Shown here one piece after another: positions 8,392 through 16,213 of a stretch of DNA of 53,042 nt. Within the stretch, counting starts at the first letter, position 1. Every line of letters begins with the position of its first letter. The translations under genes and the position numbers were made by a program. The stretch is taken from assembly GCF_947494055.1 (NCBI RefSeq), contig NZ_CANLTR010000021.1, positions 1 to 53,042 of the forward strand, given 5' to 3'. The notes beneath the pieces were generated by a model. It was not told the origin of the DNA. It saw nothing but the letters and a program-made list of their open reading frames with translations, and did not search any database. Source of the DNA: an uncultured Jannaschia sp. GTDB lineage: Bacteria; Pseudomonadota; Alphaproteobacteria; Rhodobacterales; Rhodobacteraceae.

Positions 8392-9245
8392 AGCTCCGCC
8401 GCCGCGCCGGTCCGTCTCCAGATGCCGGTCGCGAAAGCGGCCGCGCGGTCGAGCGAGGCGCGGGCCGGCGCCCACCAGGGCGCCCAGATCTGTCCCATGT
8501 GAAGCATCCCGGGCGTTACCGTCAGATGCGCGTCGACGCCCGCGGCGGCGGCGCGCGCATGCAACAGACGTGAATCGTCGAGCAGGACCTCGGGCGTGCC
8601 GACCTCGATCCAGGTCGGTGGCAATCCCGTCAGATCCGCCAGCAGGGGCGAGACGTCCGGGTCCGACGGCGGTCGCGCGCCGAAGCACATCTCGGCCAGC
8701 GCGCGGTCGCCCGCGTCGTCGACCATCGGATCGTCGGCTGCCATCTCCGTTCGGGTGGCGCTTCGGCCCGTCCGGTCCGTGTTGGGCGAGAACAGGAGCA
8801 GGCCCCGCGGCGGTCGCCCGGCGCGGGCGAGATGCAGCGCCGTCACCAGCGCGAGATGGCCGCCCGCGCTGTCGCCCGCGAGTATGACGTCGCTATCGTG
8901 GGCGATAGCGGCCAACGCGTCGTCGAGTTGCGCCGGCCACGAATTCTCCGGCGCGAGGCGGTAGGCGGGCAAGGTGACGTCGAACCCGTGCCGGTCGGTC
9001 AGATAGGTCGCGATGCGCGCGTGCGTCGCGGGCGACCCGAAGACGTAGCCGCCCCCGTGGAACCAGACCACGCGCGGCCCGCCCGGGCGCCGTGGCCGGT
9101 CGTGCCGTGATCCGGGCGCGACCGAGTCCCGTCCGAGCATCAGCTCTCGGAACGCCGGCCGCATTACCGCGGGTGTGTCGCCCAGCGGATGCGCCGCGAT
9201 GCGCGCGAGCAGGTCGTCGCGCGTGACGTCCCCGTGAAACGGCAC
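8388..9245 (-). CDS. Alpha/beta hydrolase, hormone-sensitive lipase-like esterase
   Basis: A 285-residue esterase of the bacterial hormone-sensitive-lipase family (family IV). Visible features are the oxyanion-hole motif H63-G-G-G, the nucleophile motif G-D-S126-A-G-G, an acidic residue in LLDDS (D223) and a histidine in GMLHMG (H249). Together these give a complete Ser-Asp-His triad. No signal peptide is seen, so it is probably cytoplasmic. The start is GTG at 9245, one base after the stop of the upstream SDR gene, so the two form an operon. The physiological ester substrate is unknown. SDR/esterase pairing suggests breakdown of a hydroxyacyl or ester compound (inference only). Confidence 0.85.
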   Translation of the reverse strand: MPFHGDVTRDDLLARIAAHPLGDTPAVMRPAFRELMLGRDSVAPGSRHDRPRRPGGPRVVWFHGGGYVFGSPATHARIATYLTDRHGFDVTLPAYRLAPENSWPAQLDDALAAIAHDSDVILAGDSAGGHLALVTALHLARAGRPPRGLLLFSPNTDRTGRSATRTEMAADDPMVDDAGDRALAEMCFGARPPSDPDVSPLLADLTGLPPTWIEVGTPEVLLDDSRLLHARAAAAGVDAHLTVTPGMLHMGQIWAPWWAPARASLDRAAAFATGIWRRTGAAAEL

Positions 9246-9246
9246 C

Positions 9247-10047
9247 TCAGAGGTTCATCGACTGCACCGCGCCGCCGTCCACGCGCCAGTTCGAGCCGTT
9301 GACGAAGCTGGCCCGCTCCGAGCACAGGCAGGCGATCACGAAGGCCACTTCCTCGGGTCGGCCGCGGCGCTTGAGCGACAGGTGCGGGCGCTCTTCCTCG
9401 AGGAAGGACTCGATGGCCTCGTCGAAGGAAACGCCGAGCTTCTCGGACCGCTTCTCCATCATGCCGTCGGTCATGTCCGTCTTGATGAAGGCGGGCGCGA
9501 CGCAATTTATCAGCGTGCCCTTCTGCGCGTAGACCTGGCTCATGCCCTTGGAAAAGCTCAGGAGCGCGGATTTCGAGGCGTTGTAGACGACTTCGTCGGG
9601 ATAGGGCTGCGCCACGTTCTCGGAGACAACGAAGACCACCCGGCCCCAGCCGCGCGCATTCATGCCGGGGATGAAGGCCTTGGACATCCGCACGGCGGAC
9701 ATGAAGTCGGTGTTCCAGGCATGCATCCAGTCGTCTTCGGTGATGTCGTCGAGCGGATCACCCTTGGCGCCCGTGACACCCGCGGCGTGGATGAGGATGT
9801 CGGCGTTCCACCCGGCGTCCTCGACTGCCTGCGCGACCTCGTCGGCCCCGGCCTGGTCGCTCAGATCCGCGACGACCGTCACCACGCCGTCGCCCAGCTT
9901 GAACGCGACCTCCGCCAGCTCGTCGGCGTCGATGTCGGTGAGGACGAGGTTGCAACCGTCGCCCTGCAGTATCTTCGCGGTCTCCAGCGCCATGTCGCCG
10001 GCCGCACCGGAAATGACGGCCGTGCGGCCGTTTATGTCGAGGTCCAT
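9247..10047 (-). CDS. Short-chain dehydrogenase/reductase with atypical nucleotide-binding motif
   Basis: A 266-residue SDR. Catalytic S142, Y155 and K159 (Y-N-A-S-K) are present, as are IHAAG (the NNAG equivalent) and the C-terminal NGSNWRVDGG. The TGxxxGIG cofactor loop reads S-G14-A-A-G-D-M-A, so the second and third conserved glycines are replaced by Asp and Ala. Reduced or altered NAD(P) binding is possible. It is the first gene of a two-gene minus-strand operon with the downstream esterase. Closest general class: FabG-like or 3-hydroxyacyl dehydrogenases; the substrate is not identifiable. An upstream GGAAC-N17-CGAT resembles the stress promoters nearby with one mismatch. Confidence 0.8.
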   Translation of the reverse strand: MDLDINGRTAVISGAAGDMALETAKILQGDGCNLVLTDIDADELAEVAFKLGDGVVTVVADLSDQAGADEVAQAVEDAGWNADILIHAAGVTGAKGDPLDDITEDDWMHAWNTDFMSAVRMSKAFIPGMNARGWGRVVFVVSENVAQPYPDEVVYNASKSALLSFSKGMSQVYAQKGTLINCVAPAFIKTDMTDGMMEKRSEKLGVSFDEAIESFLEEERPHLSLKRRGRPEEVAFVIACLCSERASFVNGSNWRVDGGAVQSMNL

Positions 10048-10233
10048 CGATGGTCTCCGTTTCGTCGAAAGGGTCCGGGCCTATCGTTCGCGTAACGGCA
10101 TCGGTTCCGGCCAGACCGCGGGGGCGTGGCCAACTACCGCACCGTCCGTAACGTCAACGCTAGTGCGTCACCCATGCCCCAAGGCGGGAATCATTTGTCC
10201 GCGACAGATGCTCGCGACCCCGGGACGCAGCCT

Positions 10234-10258
10234 GGAACAAGGCGGAGCGCACCGTGTT
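10234..10258 (+). promoter_or_regulatory. Candidate EcfG-type (general stress sigma) promoter upstream of the SDR at 10294
   Basis: GGAAC (10234-10238), 16 nt, then TGTT (10255-10258), against the alphaproteobacterial EcfG consensus GGAAC-N16/17-CGTT; one mismatch. It lies 35 bp before the start codon. GGAACA and TGTTCC also form an inverted repeat here, so a repressor operator is an alternative reading. Confidence 0.45.
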
Positions 10259-10293
10259 CCAACCGGGATTCTGAATACTACGAGGAGGTCGCA

Positions 10294-11145
10294 ATGAACG
10301 CACCAACGATTCCGGCCCAGCATCAGGACAGCATGCCGGCCGACGAGCACGAGATGGATCCCGCCCCGGACTACACGCCGCGCCATCCCGGCTCGGGCAA
10401 GCTGATGGGCAAGGTCGCGCTGATCACCGGCGGCGACAGCGGCATCGGCCGCGCCGTCTCGGTCCTCTTCGCGCGCGAGGGCGCGAAAGTGGCGATCGCC
10501 TATCTCGAGGAGGACCGGGACGCCGAGGAGACGAAGCGGCTTGTGGAAGCCGAGGGCAGCGAATGCCTGCTGATCCGTGGCGACCTCGGGCAGAAGGCGC
10601 ATTGCGAGACGGCGGTGGCGGACACGGTCGAGGCCTTCGGGCAGCTCGACATTCTGATCAACAACGCCGCGCAGCAATTCATCGACGAGGATTTCGCCAA
10701 TCTCGACGAAGAACTGATCGATCGGATGCTCGCATCCAATGTGAAGTCCTACATGTTCACCACTCAGGCGGCGTTGCCGCATCTCAAGGACGGCGCGGCG
10801 ATCGTGAACACGTCTTCGGTGAACGCCTTCGCGGGGATGGGTTCGCTCATCACCTACTCGACTACGCGCGGCGCCTCGCTGGCGTTCACCCGGTCGATGT
10901 CGAGCAACCTCGTCGAGAAGGGCATCCGCGTGAATGCGGTGGCGCCCGGCCCGATCTGGACGCCGTTCATCCCGGGCACGATGCCCGCCGAGGACGTGGA
11001 GGGTTTCGGCTCCGGTACGCCGATGGGCCGCGCGGGGCAACCTTGGGAGGTGGCCACCGCCTTCCTGTTCCTCGCCTCCTCGGACGGCAGCTACTTCACC
11101 GGTCAGACCCTCCATCCGAACGGGGGCAAGGTGGTCGGCGCCTGA
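10294..11145 (+). CDS. SDR oxidoreductase of the general-stress-protein-39 type, catalytic Lys replaced by Arg
   Basis: A 283-residue SDR with a hydrophilic N-terminal extension (residues 1-35, Pro/Asp/His-rich) typical of the GSP39/YhxC-like stress SDRs. The cofactor loop T-G46-G-D-S-G-I-G is canonical, and NNAA and the serine at 174/175 are present. The active-site motif is Y188-S-T-T-R192, with arginine (codon CGC) where the family has lysine. The C-terminus FTGQTLHPNGGKVV is typical. ATG 10294 has AGGAGG about 7 nt upstream. A candidate stress promoter lies just ahead. Followed after 77 bp by the GH13 gene, so co-transcription is possible. Whether the Arg variant is active is unknown. Confidence 0.85.
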   Translation: MNAPTIPAQHQDSMPADEHEMDPAPDYTPRHPGSGKLMGKVALITGGDSGIGRAVSVLFAREGAKVAIAYLEEDRDAEETKRLVEAEGSECLLIRGDLGQKAHCETAVADTVEAFGQLDILINNAAQQFIDEDFANLDEELIDRMLASNVKSYMFTTQAALPHLKDGAAIVNTSSVNAFAGMGSLITYSTTRGASLAFTRSMSSNLVEKGIRVNAVAPGPIWTPFIPGTMPAEDVEGFGSGTPMGRAGQPWEVATAFLFLASSDGSYFTGQTLHPNGGKVVGA

Positions 11146-11170
11146 TGACGGTCCTATAACGTACCGAGCG

Positions 11171-11192
11171 AGGCGCTCCATGTGGGGCGCCT
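11171..11192 (+). other. Stem-loop between the SDR and GH13 genes
   Basis: AGGCGC (11171-11176) pairs perfectly with GCGCCT (11187-11192) around a 10-nt loop, in the 77-bp gap. There is no T-run after it, so it is at best a weak or partial terminator; it may instead shape the mRNA of the downstream gene. Confidence 0.3.
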
Positions 11193-11222
11193 TCTGCTCG
11201 ATCCGACGTCAGGAGCCGCCCC

Positions 11223-12758
11223 TTGTCCTCGAACCGCTGGCCCGACGCGCCCGTCATCTACCAGATCTATCCCCGCTCCTTCGCCGACAGCACAGGTGAC
11301 GGTCTTGGCGACCTGAACGGCATTTCCCGCAATCTCGGCCATGTCGCGGCGCTGAACGTCGACGCGATCTGGCTGTCGCCGTTCTATCCTTCGCCGATGA
11401 CCGACGGGGGTTACGACATCCTCGACCACACGGATGTGCATCCCGCCCTCGGCACGCTCGCGGATTTCGAGCGGCTGGTGCAAAGGGCGCACGACATGAA
11501 CCTGAAGGTGATCGTCGACCAGGTCTTCAATCACACATCCGCCGAACATGCCTGGTTCCGCCGCGCGCTGATGCGCGATCCGCATTACGAAGCCTACTAT
11601 CTCTGGGCGGACCCGAAGCCCGACGGGACGGCGCCGAACAACTGGCTGTCGCAGTTCGGACAGCCGGCCTGGACATGGTCGCATCGGCGCCGTCAGTACT
11701 ACTTCCACAACTTCACCTCCGCGCAGCCCAGCCTGGACCTGCGAAACGAGAACGTGCAGGGCGAGCTGCGGCGGATCATGGCGTTCTGGCGCGAGCGCGG
11801 GGTGGACGGGTTCCGGATCGACGCGGTGACGTCGTTCCTGTGGGACCCGTCGCTCGAGGACAATCCGCCCGCCACGCCGGAGGTGCAGGCGAAGGTCGCT
11901 GGCGAGACCTTCGTTCCCTTCACCTACCAGGATCACGTCCACGACATCCTGCCCGGCGACGGCCTCGCCTATGTCGAGAAGATCCGGGACTGGGCCGGAA
12001 CCGACGCCTACCTGCTGGGCGAGGTGACGTCCGGGAACAACTCCGTCGAGCTGGCCTGCGGGCTGACGGAGCCGAACCGGCTCGACGCCGCCTATACCAC
12101 GGATTTGCCGGAGAACGCCGCGTCGGCCGAGGCCTATGCGGACATCCTGCGTCGCGCGCGCGATCCCCACCGCCTCGGCTGGTGGCTGTCCTCGCACGAC
12201 CAGCCGCGCCATGTCGGCAAGGCCGGGGACGGGTCGGACCACGATGCACGCTTCCTGGCCTTCATGCTGGTGATGTCGCCGGGTCCGGTCATCCTCTACC
12301 AGGGGGAGGAACTGGGCCTGACGCAGCCTCACCTGCCGCGGGCCGCGGTGACGGACCCCCTCGACCTTCTCTACTGGCCCGACGGGCCGGGGCGGGAAGG
12401 CGCGCGCGTGCCGATCCCCTGGACGGAAAGCAACGACCGCGGGTTCTCGACGGCCCGGCCGTGGCTGCCGATGGACTGGCCGATGGGCGTATCCGTGGCG
12501 GTGCAGAGCATCGGCGCGGATTCCACCCTTGCCTTCTACCGCAGGGTGATCTCGTTCCGGCGCCGGCGGATGCCGAAGATGGTGCTCGAAGACTGGTCGC
12601 GGGACGGCGACGTGATCCGGCTCGACTACGAGGGCGGACGGGTGGTGCTGAACTTCGGACGGGACGGGGTCGAGGCCGGGGGCGAGCCGGACTTCGCCTC
12701 CGGTCCGATGGCGGGAACGACGTTGCCGGCGCGGACCGGGGCGGTCTGGCTCGAATGA
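11223..12758 (+). CDS. GH13 alpha-glucosidase (oligo-1,6-glucosidase / trehalose-type hydrolase family)
   Basis: A 511-residue glycoside hydrolase family 13 enzyme. VIYQIYPRSFADSTGDGLGD begins the (beta/alpha)8 barrel. The nucleophile is D200 in DGFRIDAV, the acid/base E267 in LLGEVTS and the third carboxylate D326 in LSSHDQPR. The residue before the conserved His-Asp is Ser instead of the usual Asn. VFNHTS and the C-terminal all-beta domain are present. No signal peptide, so it hydrolyses short alpha-glucosides in the cytoplasm. The start is TTG 11223 with AGGAG 8 nt upstream. Such enzymes commonly sit with osmotic or general-stress genes, as here. The exact linkage preference (alpha-1,4, 1,6 or sucrose-like) cannot be read from sequence. 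Confidence 0.85.
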   Translation: MSSNRWPDAPVIYQIYPRSFADSTGDGLGDLNGISRNLGHVAALNVDAIWLSPFYPSPMTDGGYDILDHTDVHPALGTLADFERLVQRAHDMNLKVIVDQVFNHTSAEHAWFRRALMRDPHYEAYYLWADPKPDGTAPNNWLSQFGQPAWTWSHRRRQYYFHNFTSAQPSLDLRNENVQGELRRIMAFWRERGVDGFRIDAVTSFLWDPSLEDNPPATPEVQAKVAGETFVPFTYQDHVHDILPGDGLAYVEKIRDWAGTDAYLLGEVTSGNNSVELACGLTEPNRLDAAYTTDLPENAASAEAYADILRRARDPHRLGWWLSSHDQPRHVGKAGDGSDHDARFLAFMLVMSPGPVILYQGEELGLTQPHLPRAAVTDPLDLLYWPDGPGREGARVPIPWTESNDRGFSTARPWLPMDWPMGVSVAVQSIGADSTLAFYRRVISFRRRRMPKMVLEDWSRDGDVIRLDYEGGRVVLNFGRDGVEAGGEPDFASGPMAGTTLPARTGAVWLE

Positions 12759-12783
12759 GCGACCGGCCCGGTCCGGTGGTGCT

Positions 12784-13830
12784 TCAGAACCCTGCGGGGC
12801 GCAGATGGGCCGGTGTGGCGCGCAATCGGTCGAGGCGCCGCGGCATCCGTCCGGGTGCCGTGGCCCGGCCGAGGAGCACGCCGGCCGCCAGAAGCGCGGC
12901 GGCGCTCCCCAGGGCGAAGACCTTGCGCGCGACATCGCCGTCGACCACGATTCCACGGGACGAGGCACGGTCGTCGTAGGGGCCGTGCGACGCGCTGGGA
13001 TAGTCCTCCACGGGGCTGTCGAGATTGTCGAGTTGCGGCAGGTCCGGCCGCTCCGACGTCTGGATGTCGGTGCCGATCTTCGTCAGCTTGCGCTCCACCG
13101 CTCCGGGGAGGAGCATGTTCGCGACCATCAGTTGCAGGACGGACCGGCCGACCAGCACCTCGCGCGCATCGCTGTCGATCGCCCGCAACACGCCTTCGGC
13201 CGCGACCTCCGGCTGGAAGATCGGCGGGGCCGGTTGTTGCTTGCGGTCCATCCGGTTGCGAGACCAGTCGAATTGCGGCGTGTTGAGCGCCGGAAGCTGG
13301 ACCATCGACAGCGTGATCGGGCGCCGGGCCTGGGCGAGCTCGATGCGCAGCGACTGGGTGAAGCCCTCGATGGCGTGCTTGGCGCCGCAATAGGCGGCCT
13401 GGTTCGGGACCGAGGTATAGGCGAGGCCGGAGCCGACATTGACGATGTTCCCGCGTGCCATGATCCGCAGCGCCGTCCGGCAGCCGTTCACCGTGCCGAT
13501 ATAAGTCGTGTCGGTGATCTTGCGAAACTCGGCCTCGTCGACCTTGGCGAAGGGCGAAAGGCTGGTGAGCATCGCGTTGTTCACCCAGACATCCGGCACG
13601 CCGAGTTCCGCGACGATCGCGTCGCCGGCCCGCTCGAGCGCGGCGCCGTCGCTCACGTCCACCGATCGGGTCCAGACACGGTCGCCCATGATGCGCGACA
13701 GCGTCTCCAGCCGTTTCGTGCCGCGGGCGAGGACGGCCACGCGGTAGCCGCGATTTAGCAGGGCGTCGACGGTCGCGCGGCCGATGCCGGCCGATCCGCC
13801 GGTGACGACGGCGATAGGGGGATTGTGCAT
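12784..13830 (-). CDS. SDR oxidoreductase with C-terminal membrane-anchored extension
   Basis: A 348-residue protein. The SDR core has T10-G-G-S-A-G-I-G, WVNNAM, S134, Y147 and K151 (Y-C-G-A-K). After the core (about residue 250) comes an extension with a hydrophilic linker and a single hydrophobic segment (FALGSAAALLAAGVLLG, about residues 304-320), then a basic tail. Such extended SDRs are common next to YciF, CsbD or DUF3618 stress genes. Divergent from the DUF892 gene; a GGAAC-N18-CGTT element on the minus strand (13900-13926) may be its promoter. The substrate is unknown; the tail suggests association with the inner membrane. Confidence 0.85.
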   Translation of the reverse strand: MHNPPIAVVTGGSAGIGRATVDALLNRGYRVAVLARGTKRLETLSRIMGDRVWTRSVDVSDGAALERAGDAIVAELGVPDVWVNNAMLTSLSPFAKVDEAEFRKITDTTYIGTVNGCRTALRIMARGNIVNVGSGLAYTSVPNQAAYCGAKHAIEGFTQSLRIELAQARRPITLSMVQLPALNTPQFDWSRNRMDRKQQPAPPIFQPEVAAEGVLRAIDSDAREVLVGRSVLQLMVANMLLPGAVERKLTKIGTDIQTSERPDLPQLDNLDSPVEDYPSASHGPYDDRASSRGIVVDGDVARKVFALGSAAALLAAGVLLGRATAPGRMPRRLDRLRATPAHLRPAGF

Positions 13831-13899
13831 GATGGTCTCCGTTCCATGCCGGGACGCGACATACCGCCGTTCGCGATCTGCCGGCCGGGATCGTTGGTC

Positions 13900-13926
13900 A
13901 ACGTTTTCGCCGCACCGCTCAGTTCC
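13900..13926 (-). promoter_or_regulatory. Candidate EcfG-type promoter for the SDR at 12784-13830
   Basis: On the minus strand GGAAC (13926-13922), 18 nt, then CGTT (13903-13900). The spacing is one longer than the usual 16-17, so this is weaker than the neighbouring site. It lies about 70 bp upstream of the start codon. Confidence 0.4.
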
Positions 13927-13950
13927 CGGCTTGCGCCGGAGCGCCGCACA

Positions 13951-13976
13951 GGAACGAAGGGACGACCCGGGACGTT
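13951..13976 (+). promoter_or_regulatory. EcfG-type general stress promoter upstream of the DUF892 gene
   Basis: GGAAC (13951-13955), 17 nt, CGTT (13973-13976). This is a perfect match to the alphaproteobacterial EcfG (PhyR-NepR-controlled) consensus. It lies 36 bp before ATG 14013, a normal distance. The downstream gene family (YciF-like) is a regular member of such regulons. Confidence 0.7.
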
Positions 13977-14012
13977 TGCTGGCAGGAACCCCACAAACGG
14001 GAAGGAAACACG

Positions 14013-14504
14013 ATGGACACCCTGAAGGACCTCTATATCGACCAGTTGCAGGACATCTACTCGGCCTGCACCCAGTCGCGCGACGTGACCGTCGAGCTCG
14101 AGGAAGCCGCGACCGATCCGGAGCTGAAGAAGGCGCTCCATTCCGGCCACAAGGGCATCTCCGACGGCTTGCAGATGCTCGAAGCCTTGATCAAGGGCCA
14201 CGGCGCCGACCCGAAGGGCGAGCATTGCAAGGGCATGGAAGGCCTCGTGAAGGAGGCGCGGTCCCATGCGCTGGAGGAGGAGTTCGGCGACGATGCGGTG
14301 CGCGACGTGATGATCATCACGCAGTACCAGCGCATGGCGCATTACGCGATCGCCGGCTACGGCTGCGTCAAGGCGTTCGCCACGCGGCTCGGCCTCGATG
14401 AGGAAGCCGCGCGCCTCGATACGCATCTGTCGAACACCTATGACGGCGACGACCACATGACGCGTCTCGCCACGAGCGGCATCAACGCGGACGCCGTGGC
14501 CTGA
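14013..14504 (+). CDS. DUF892 / YciE-YciF-type ferritin-like protein
   Basis: A 163-residue all-helical protein opening with MDTLKDLYIDQLQDIYSA, the signature start of the DUF892 family (E. coli YciE/YciF). Conserved Glu/His positions in the helices (for example E in VELEEA, H in SGHKGISDGLQMLE, E in ALEEEFGDD) fit a ferritin-like dimetal four-helix bundle. The family is induced by stationary phase and osmotic stress; the catalytic role is unproven. It has its own perfect EcfG-type promoter and a strong intrinsic terminator, so it is a single-gene transcription unit. Confidence 0.9.
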   Translation: MDTLKDLYIDQLQDIYSACTQSRDVTVELEEAATDPELKKALHSGHKGISDGLQMLEALIKGHGADPKGEHCKGMEGLVKEARSHALEEEFGDDAVRDVMIITQYQRMAHYAIAGYGCVKAFATRLGLDEEAARLDTHLSNTYDGDDHMTRLATSGINADAVA

Positions 14505-14528
14505 CAGACCGGCATCAGCAATGCGAAG

Positions 14529-14555
14529 GGCGGCCCCGGCGGGGCCGCCTTTTTT
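14529..14555 (+). terminator. Intrinsic terminator of the DUF892 gene
   Basis: A perfect 9-bp stem GGCGGCCCC / GGGGCCGCC with loop GGC is followed by six T residues. It begins 24 bp after the DUF892 stop codon. Confidence 0.9.
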
Positions 14556-14570
14556 CGTTCAGTGAACCGC

Positions 14571-14606
14571 GCAAACGAAAAGCGCGGCCCGATCGGACCG
14601 CGCTTT
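14571..14606 (-). terminator. Intrinsic terminator of the minus-strand envelope-stress operon
   Basis: On the minus strand AAAGCGCGG and CCGCGCTTT form a 9-bp stem with a 10-nt loop, followed by TTTCGTTT. It lies 22 bp after the stop of the DUF3618 gene and back to back with the plus-strand terminator. Confidence 0.75.
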
Positions 14607-14627
14607 CCCGTCTGTTTATCTGGAAAG

Positions 14628-15824
14628 TCAGCTAACGCTGCTGCCGAGGTTCTGCTTCTCGGCCTCGTCCTCGGCCGCGTCCTTCACGCGAGCGGCGGCC
14701 GATTTCGCGGCGCCCTCGGCCCGGTCCACCGCCTCTTCGCCGGTGGGCGTGCCTTCCTTGGCGTTGCTCAGCGTCTCGGACGCGACGGCCTTGGCCTCCT
14801 CGGCCGCGGCCCGCGCGACTTCCTGCAGCTTGTCGACCTCGGCGTGATAGATGCGCTCGGCCTCTTCCAGCGCACGGTCGCGGTAGGAGCCCACGTAGGC
14901 GTCTTCCTGACGCGTGCGCGGCAGCGCGGCGCCGATCGCGGCGCCCAGCCCGAAGGCGAGAAGGCCACCGACCAGCGGATGCTCACCATACGCGTCGCGG
15001 CCCTGCGAGGCATACGCACGGGCGTGTTGGTCCAGGTTCCGCTGTGCGTTGTAGGCCGCCTGTCGCGCGGCGATGACACGGTCTCGTGCGGCGTCGGTCA
15101 TGTGTTCGGTTCCTTCCTTTAGGCGATCGATGAAGCTCTGTTCGGAGCTGTCGTCGTAATCGCGCATGTATGAGGGGTGGTCGCGGCCGCCGCCGAGGGA
15201 CGGGACGGCCCCGCCGATCCGTCTGCCGGCGGAACTCAGGCTGTCCCGCGCCGAACGTGCGGCACCGGTGATACGGTCGCGAAACGTGGGGTCGTGGCGG
15301 TCGCCCGTGGCACGGGCCAACCGGTCGTCGAACCCGCCCATCTCGTCCGGGCCACGGCGGAAGCCATGCACCGGCTCGTACGCCCGGTCGTCATAGGCGA
15401 CCTTCGGCGTATGCGTCGCCGGCTCGAGCCGGGTGCGCGACGCCGGAAGGCGGTCGCCAGGCATGGCGGTGCCGGTCTCGTCTTCCGTTCCGACTTCGTC
15501 GGGACGACCGTAGGTGTCGCGGAACGACTCGACGTCGTGCGTCGCGCCCCATCGGTCATAGGTGCCGGCCGTCGGCCGGGACGGGCCCGCGATCAGCCAG
15601 GCGAGGCCAACTCCCGTCAGCGCAAGCGCGATCGGGTTGGCCTTCGCTTGCCGGACCGCGCCGTCGGCGAAGGCGCCGCCATGCTCCCGGAAGAGGCCGG
15701 AAGCGGTCTCGACCATCGCCTCGGGCGAGAAGCGGTTCTGCAACGCGTCGAGGGAGCGGGCGAGTTCGCCACGCTCGGCCTCGATCTCGCGTTCGATCTC
15801 GTCTGGGGACTTGTCAGACATCAC
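14628..15824 (-). CDS. DUF3618-domain protein, large form
   Basis: A 398-residue protein. The N-terminal part (SPDEIEREIEAERGELARSL, then LQNRF) is the DUF3618 signature, followed by a hydrophobic segment (PIALALTGVGLAWLIAG). The middle is long, Arg/Asp/Gly-rich and probably disordered. A second glycine-rich hydrophobic segment (LVGGLLAFGLGAAIGAALP) precedes an Ala/Glu/Lys-rich coiled-coil-like tail. It is the last gene of the operon, overlapping the holin-X-like gene by 4 nt (ATGA); M2 is an equally possible start. DUF3618 proteins accompany holin-X and CsbD-type proteins in alphaproteobacteria and are assumed to act at the cell envelope. The molecular function is unknown. Confidence 0.8.
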   Translation of the reverse strand: MMSDKSPDEIEREIEAERGELARSLDALQNRFSPEAMVETASGLFREHGGAFADGAVRQAKANPIALALTGVGLAWLIAGPSRPTAGTYDRWGATHDVESFRDTYGRPDEVGTEDETGTAMPGDRLPASRTRLEPATHTPKVAYDDRAYEPVHGFRRGPDEMGGFDDRLARATGDRHDPTFRDRITGAARSARDSLSSAGRRIGGAVPSLGGGRDHPSYMRDYDDSSEQSFIDRLKEGTEHMTDAARDRVIAARQAAYNAQRNLDQHARAYASQGRDAYGEHPLVGGLLAFGLGAAIGAALPRTRQEDAYVGSYRDRALEEAERIYHAEVDKLQEVARAAAEEAKAVASETLSNAKEGTPTGEEAVDRAEGAAKSAAARVKDAAEDEAEKQNLGSSVS

Positions 15825-16213
15825 ATCGTCTCCTTGACGGCCACGGCATCACGCTTGACGTTCTTTACCGTGCGGTTCGGGGCGAGGCTCGACAGCTTCA
15901 GATCGCTGATGCCCTTCGACACCATGACGAAGGCGATGATCGCCAGCGCGCCGCCCACGATGAGAGCGGCCCAGCCCGCATCGAGCCCCAGCTCGGCAAT
16001 CGCCGAGACCAGCGCCGCGGCCAGCACGTTCAGCGCGACGAGCGCCACGACCAGCGCGCCGGCCAGCATCCCGACGGCGACTCCGGCCCGGGTGACGTTC
16101 TCGGATACCTCGGCGCGGGCGAGGTCCACTTCCTTGCGGACGAGATTTGAGACATGCGACAGCACGTCCCCGATCAGGCCCGTCGTTCCTTTCGTTTCCG
16201 GGGCCTCGTTCAT
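15821..16213 (-). CDS. Phage-holin-family (holin-X, PF07332-like) membrane protein
   Basis: A 130-residue protein with an amphipathic N-terminal helix (residues about 10-45, LSHVSNLVRKEVDLARAEVS). Two long TM helices follow (about 46-73 and 78-100), then a basic cytoplasmic tail. This is the common architecture of the so-called phage holin family proteins that co-occur with DUF3618. Despite the name they are chromosomal envelope-stress proteins, and no phage genes are nearby. Four-base overlaps with both neighbours indicate strict co-translation. Confidence 0.8.
   Translation of the reverse strand: MNEAPETKGTTGLIGDVLSHVSNLVRKEVDLARAEVSENVTRAGVAVGMLAGALVVALVALNVLAAALVSAIAELGLDAGWAALIVGGALAIIAFVMVSKGISDLKLSSLAPNRTVKNVKRDAVAVKETM

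Noticed and set aside
15821-16213. Holin-like gene as a sign of a prophage
   Set aside because: No capsid, tail, terminase, lysin or integrase genes nearby; the holin-X/DUF3618 pair is a chromosomal envelope-stress module.
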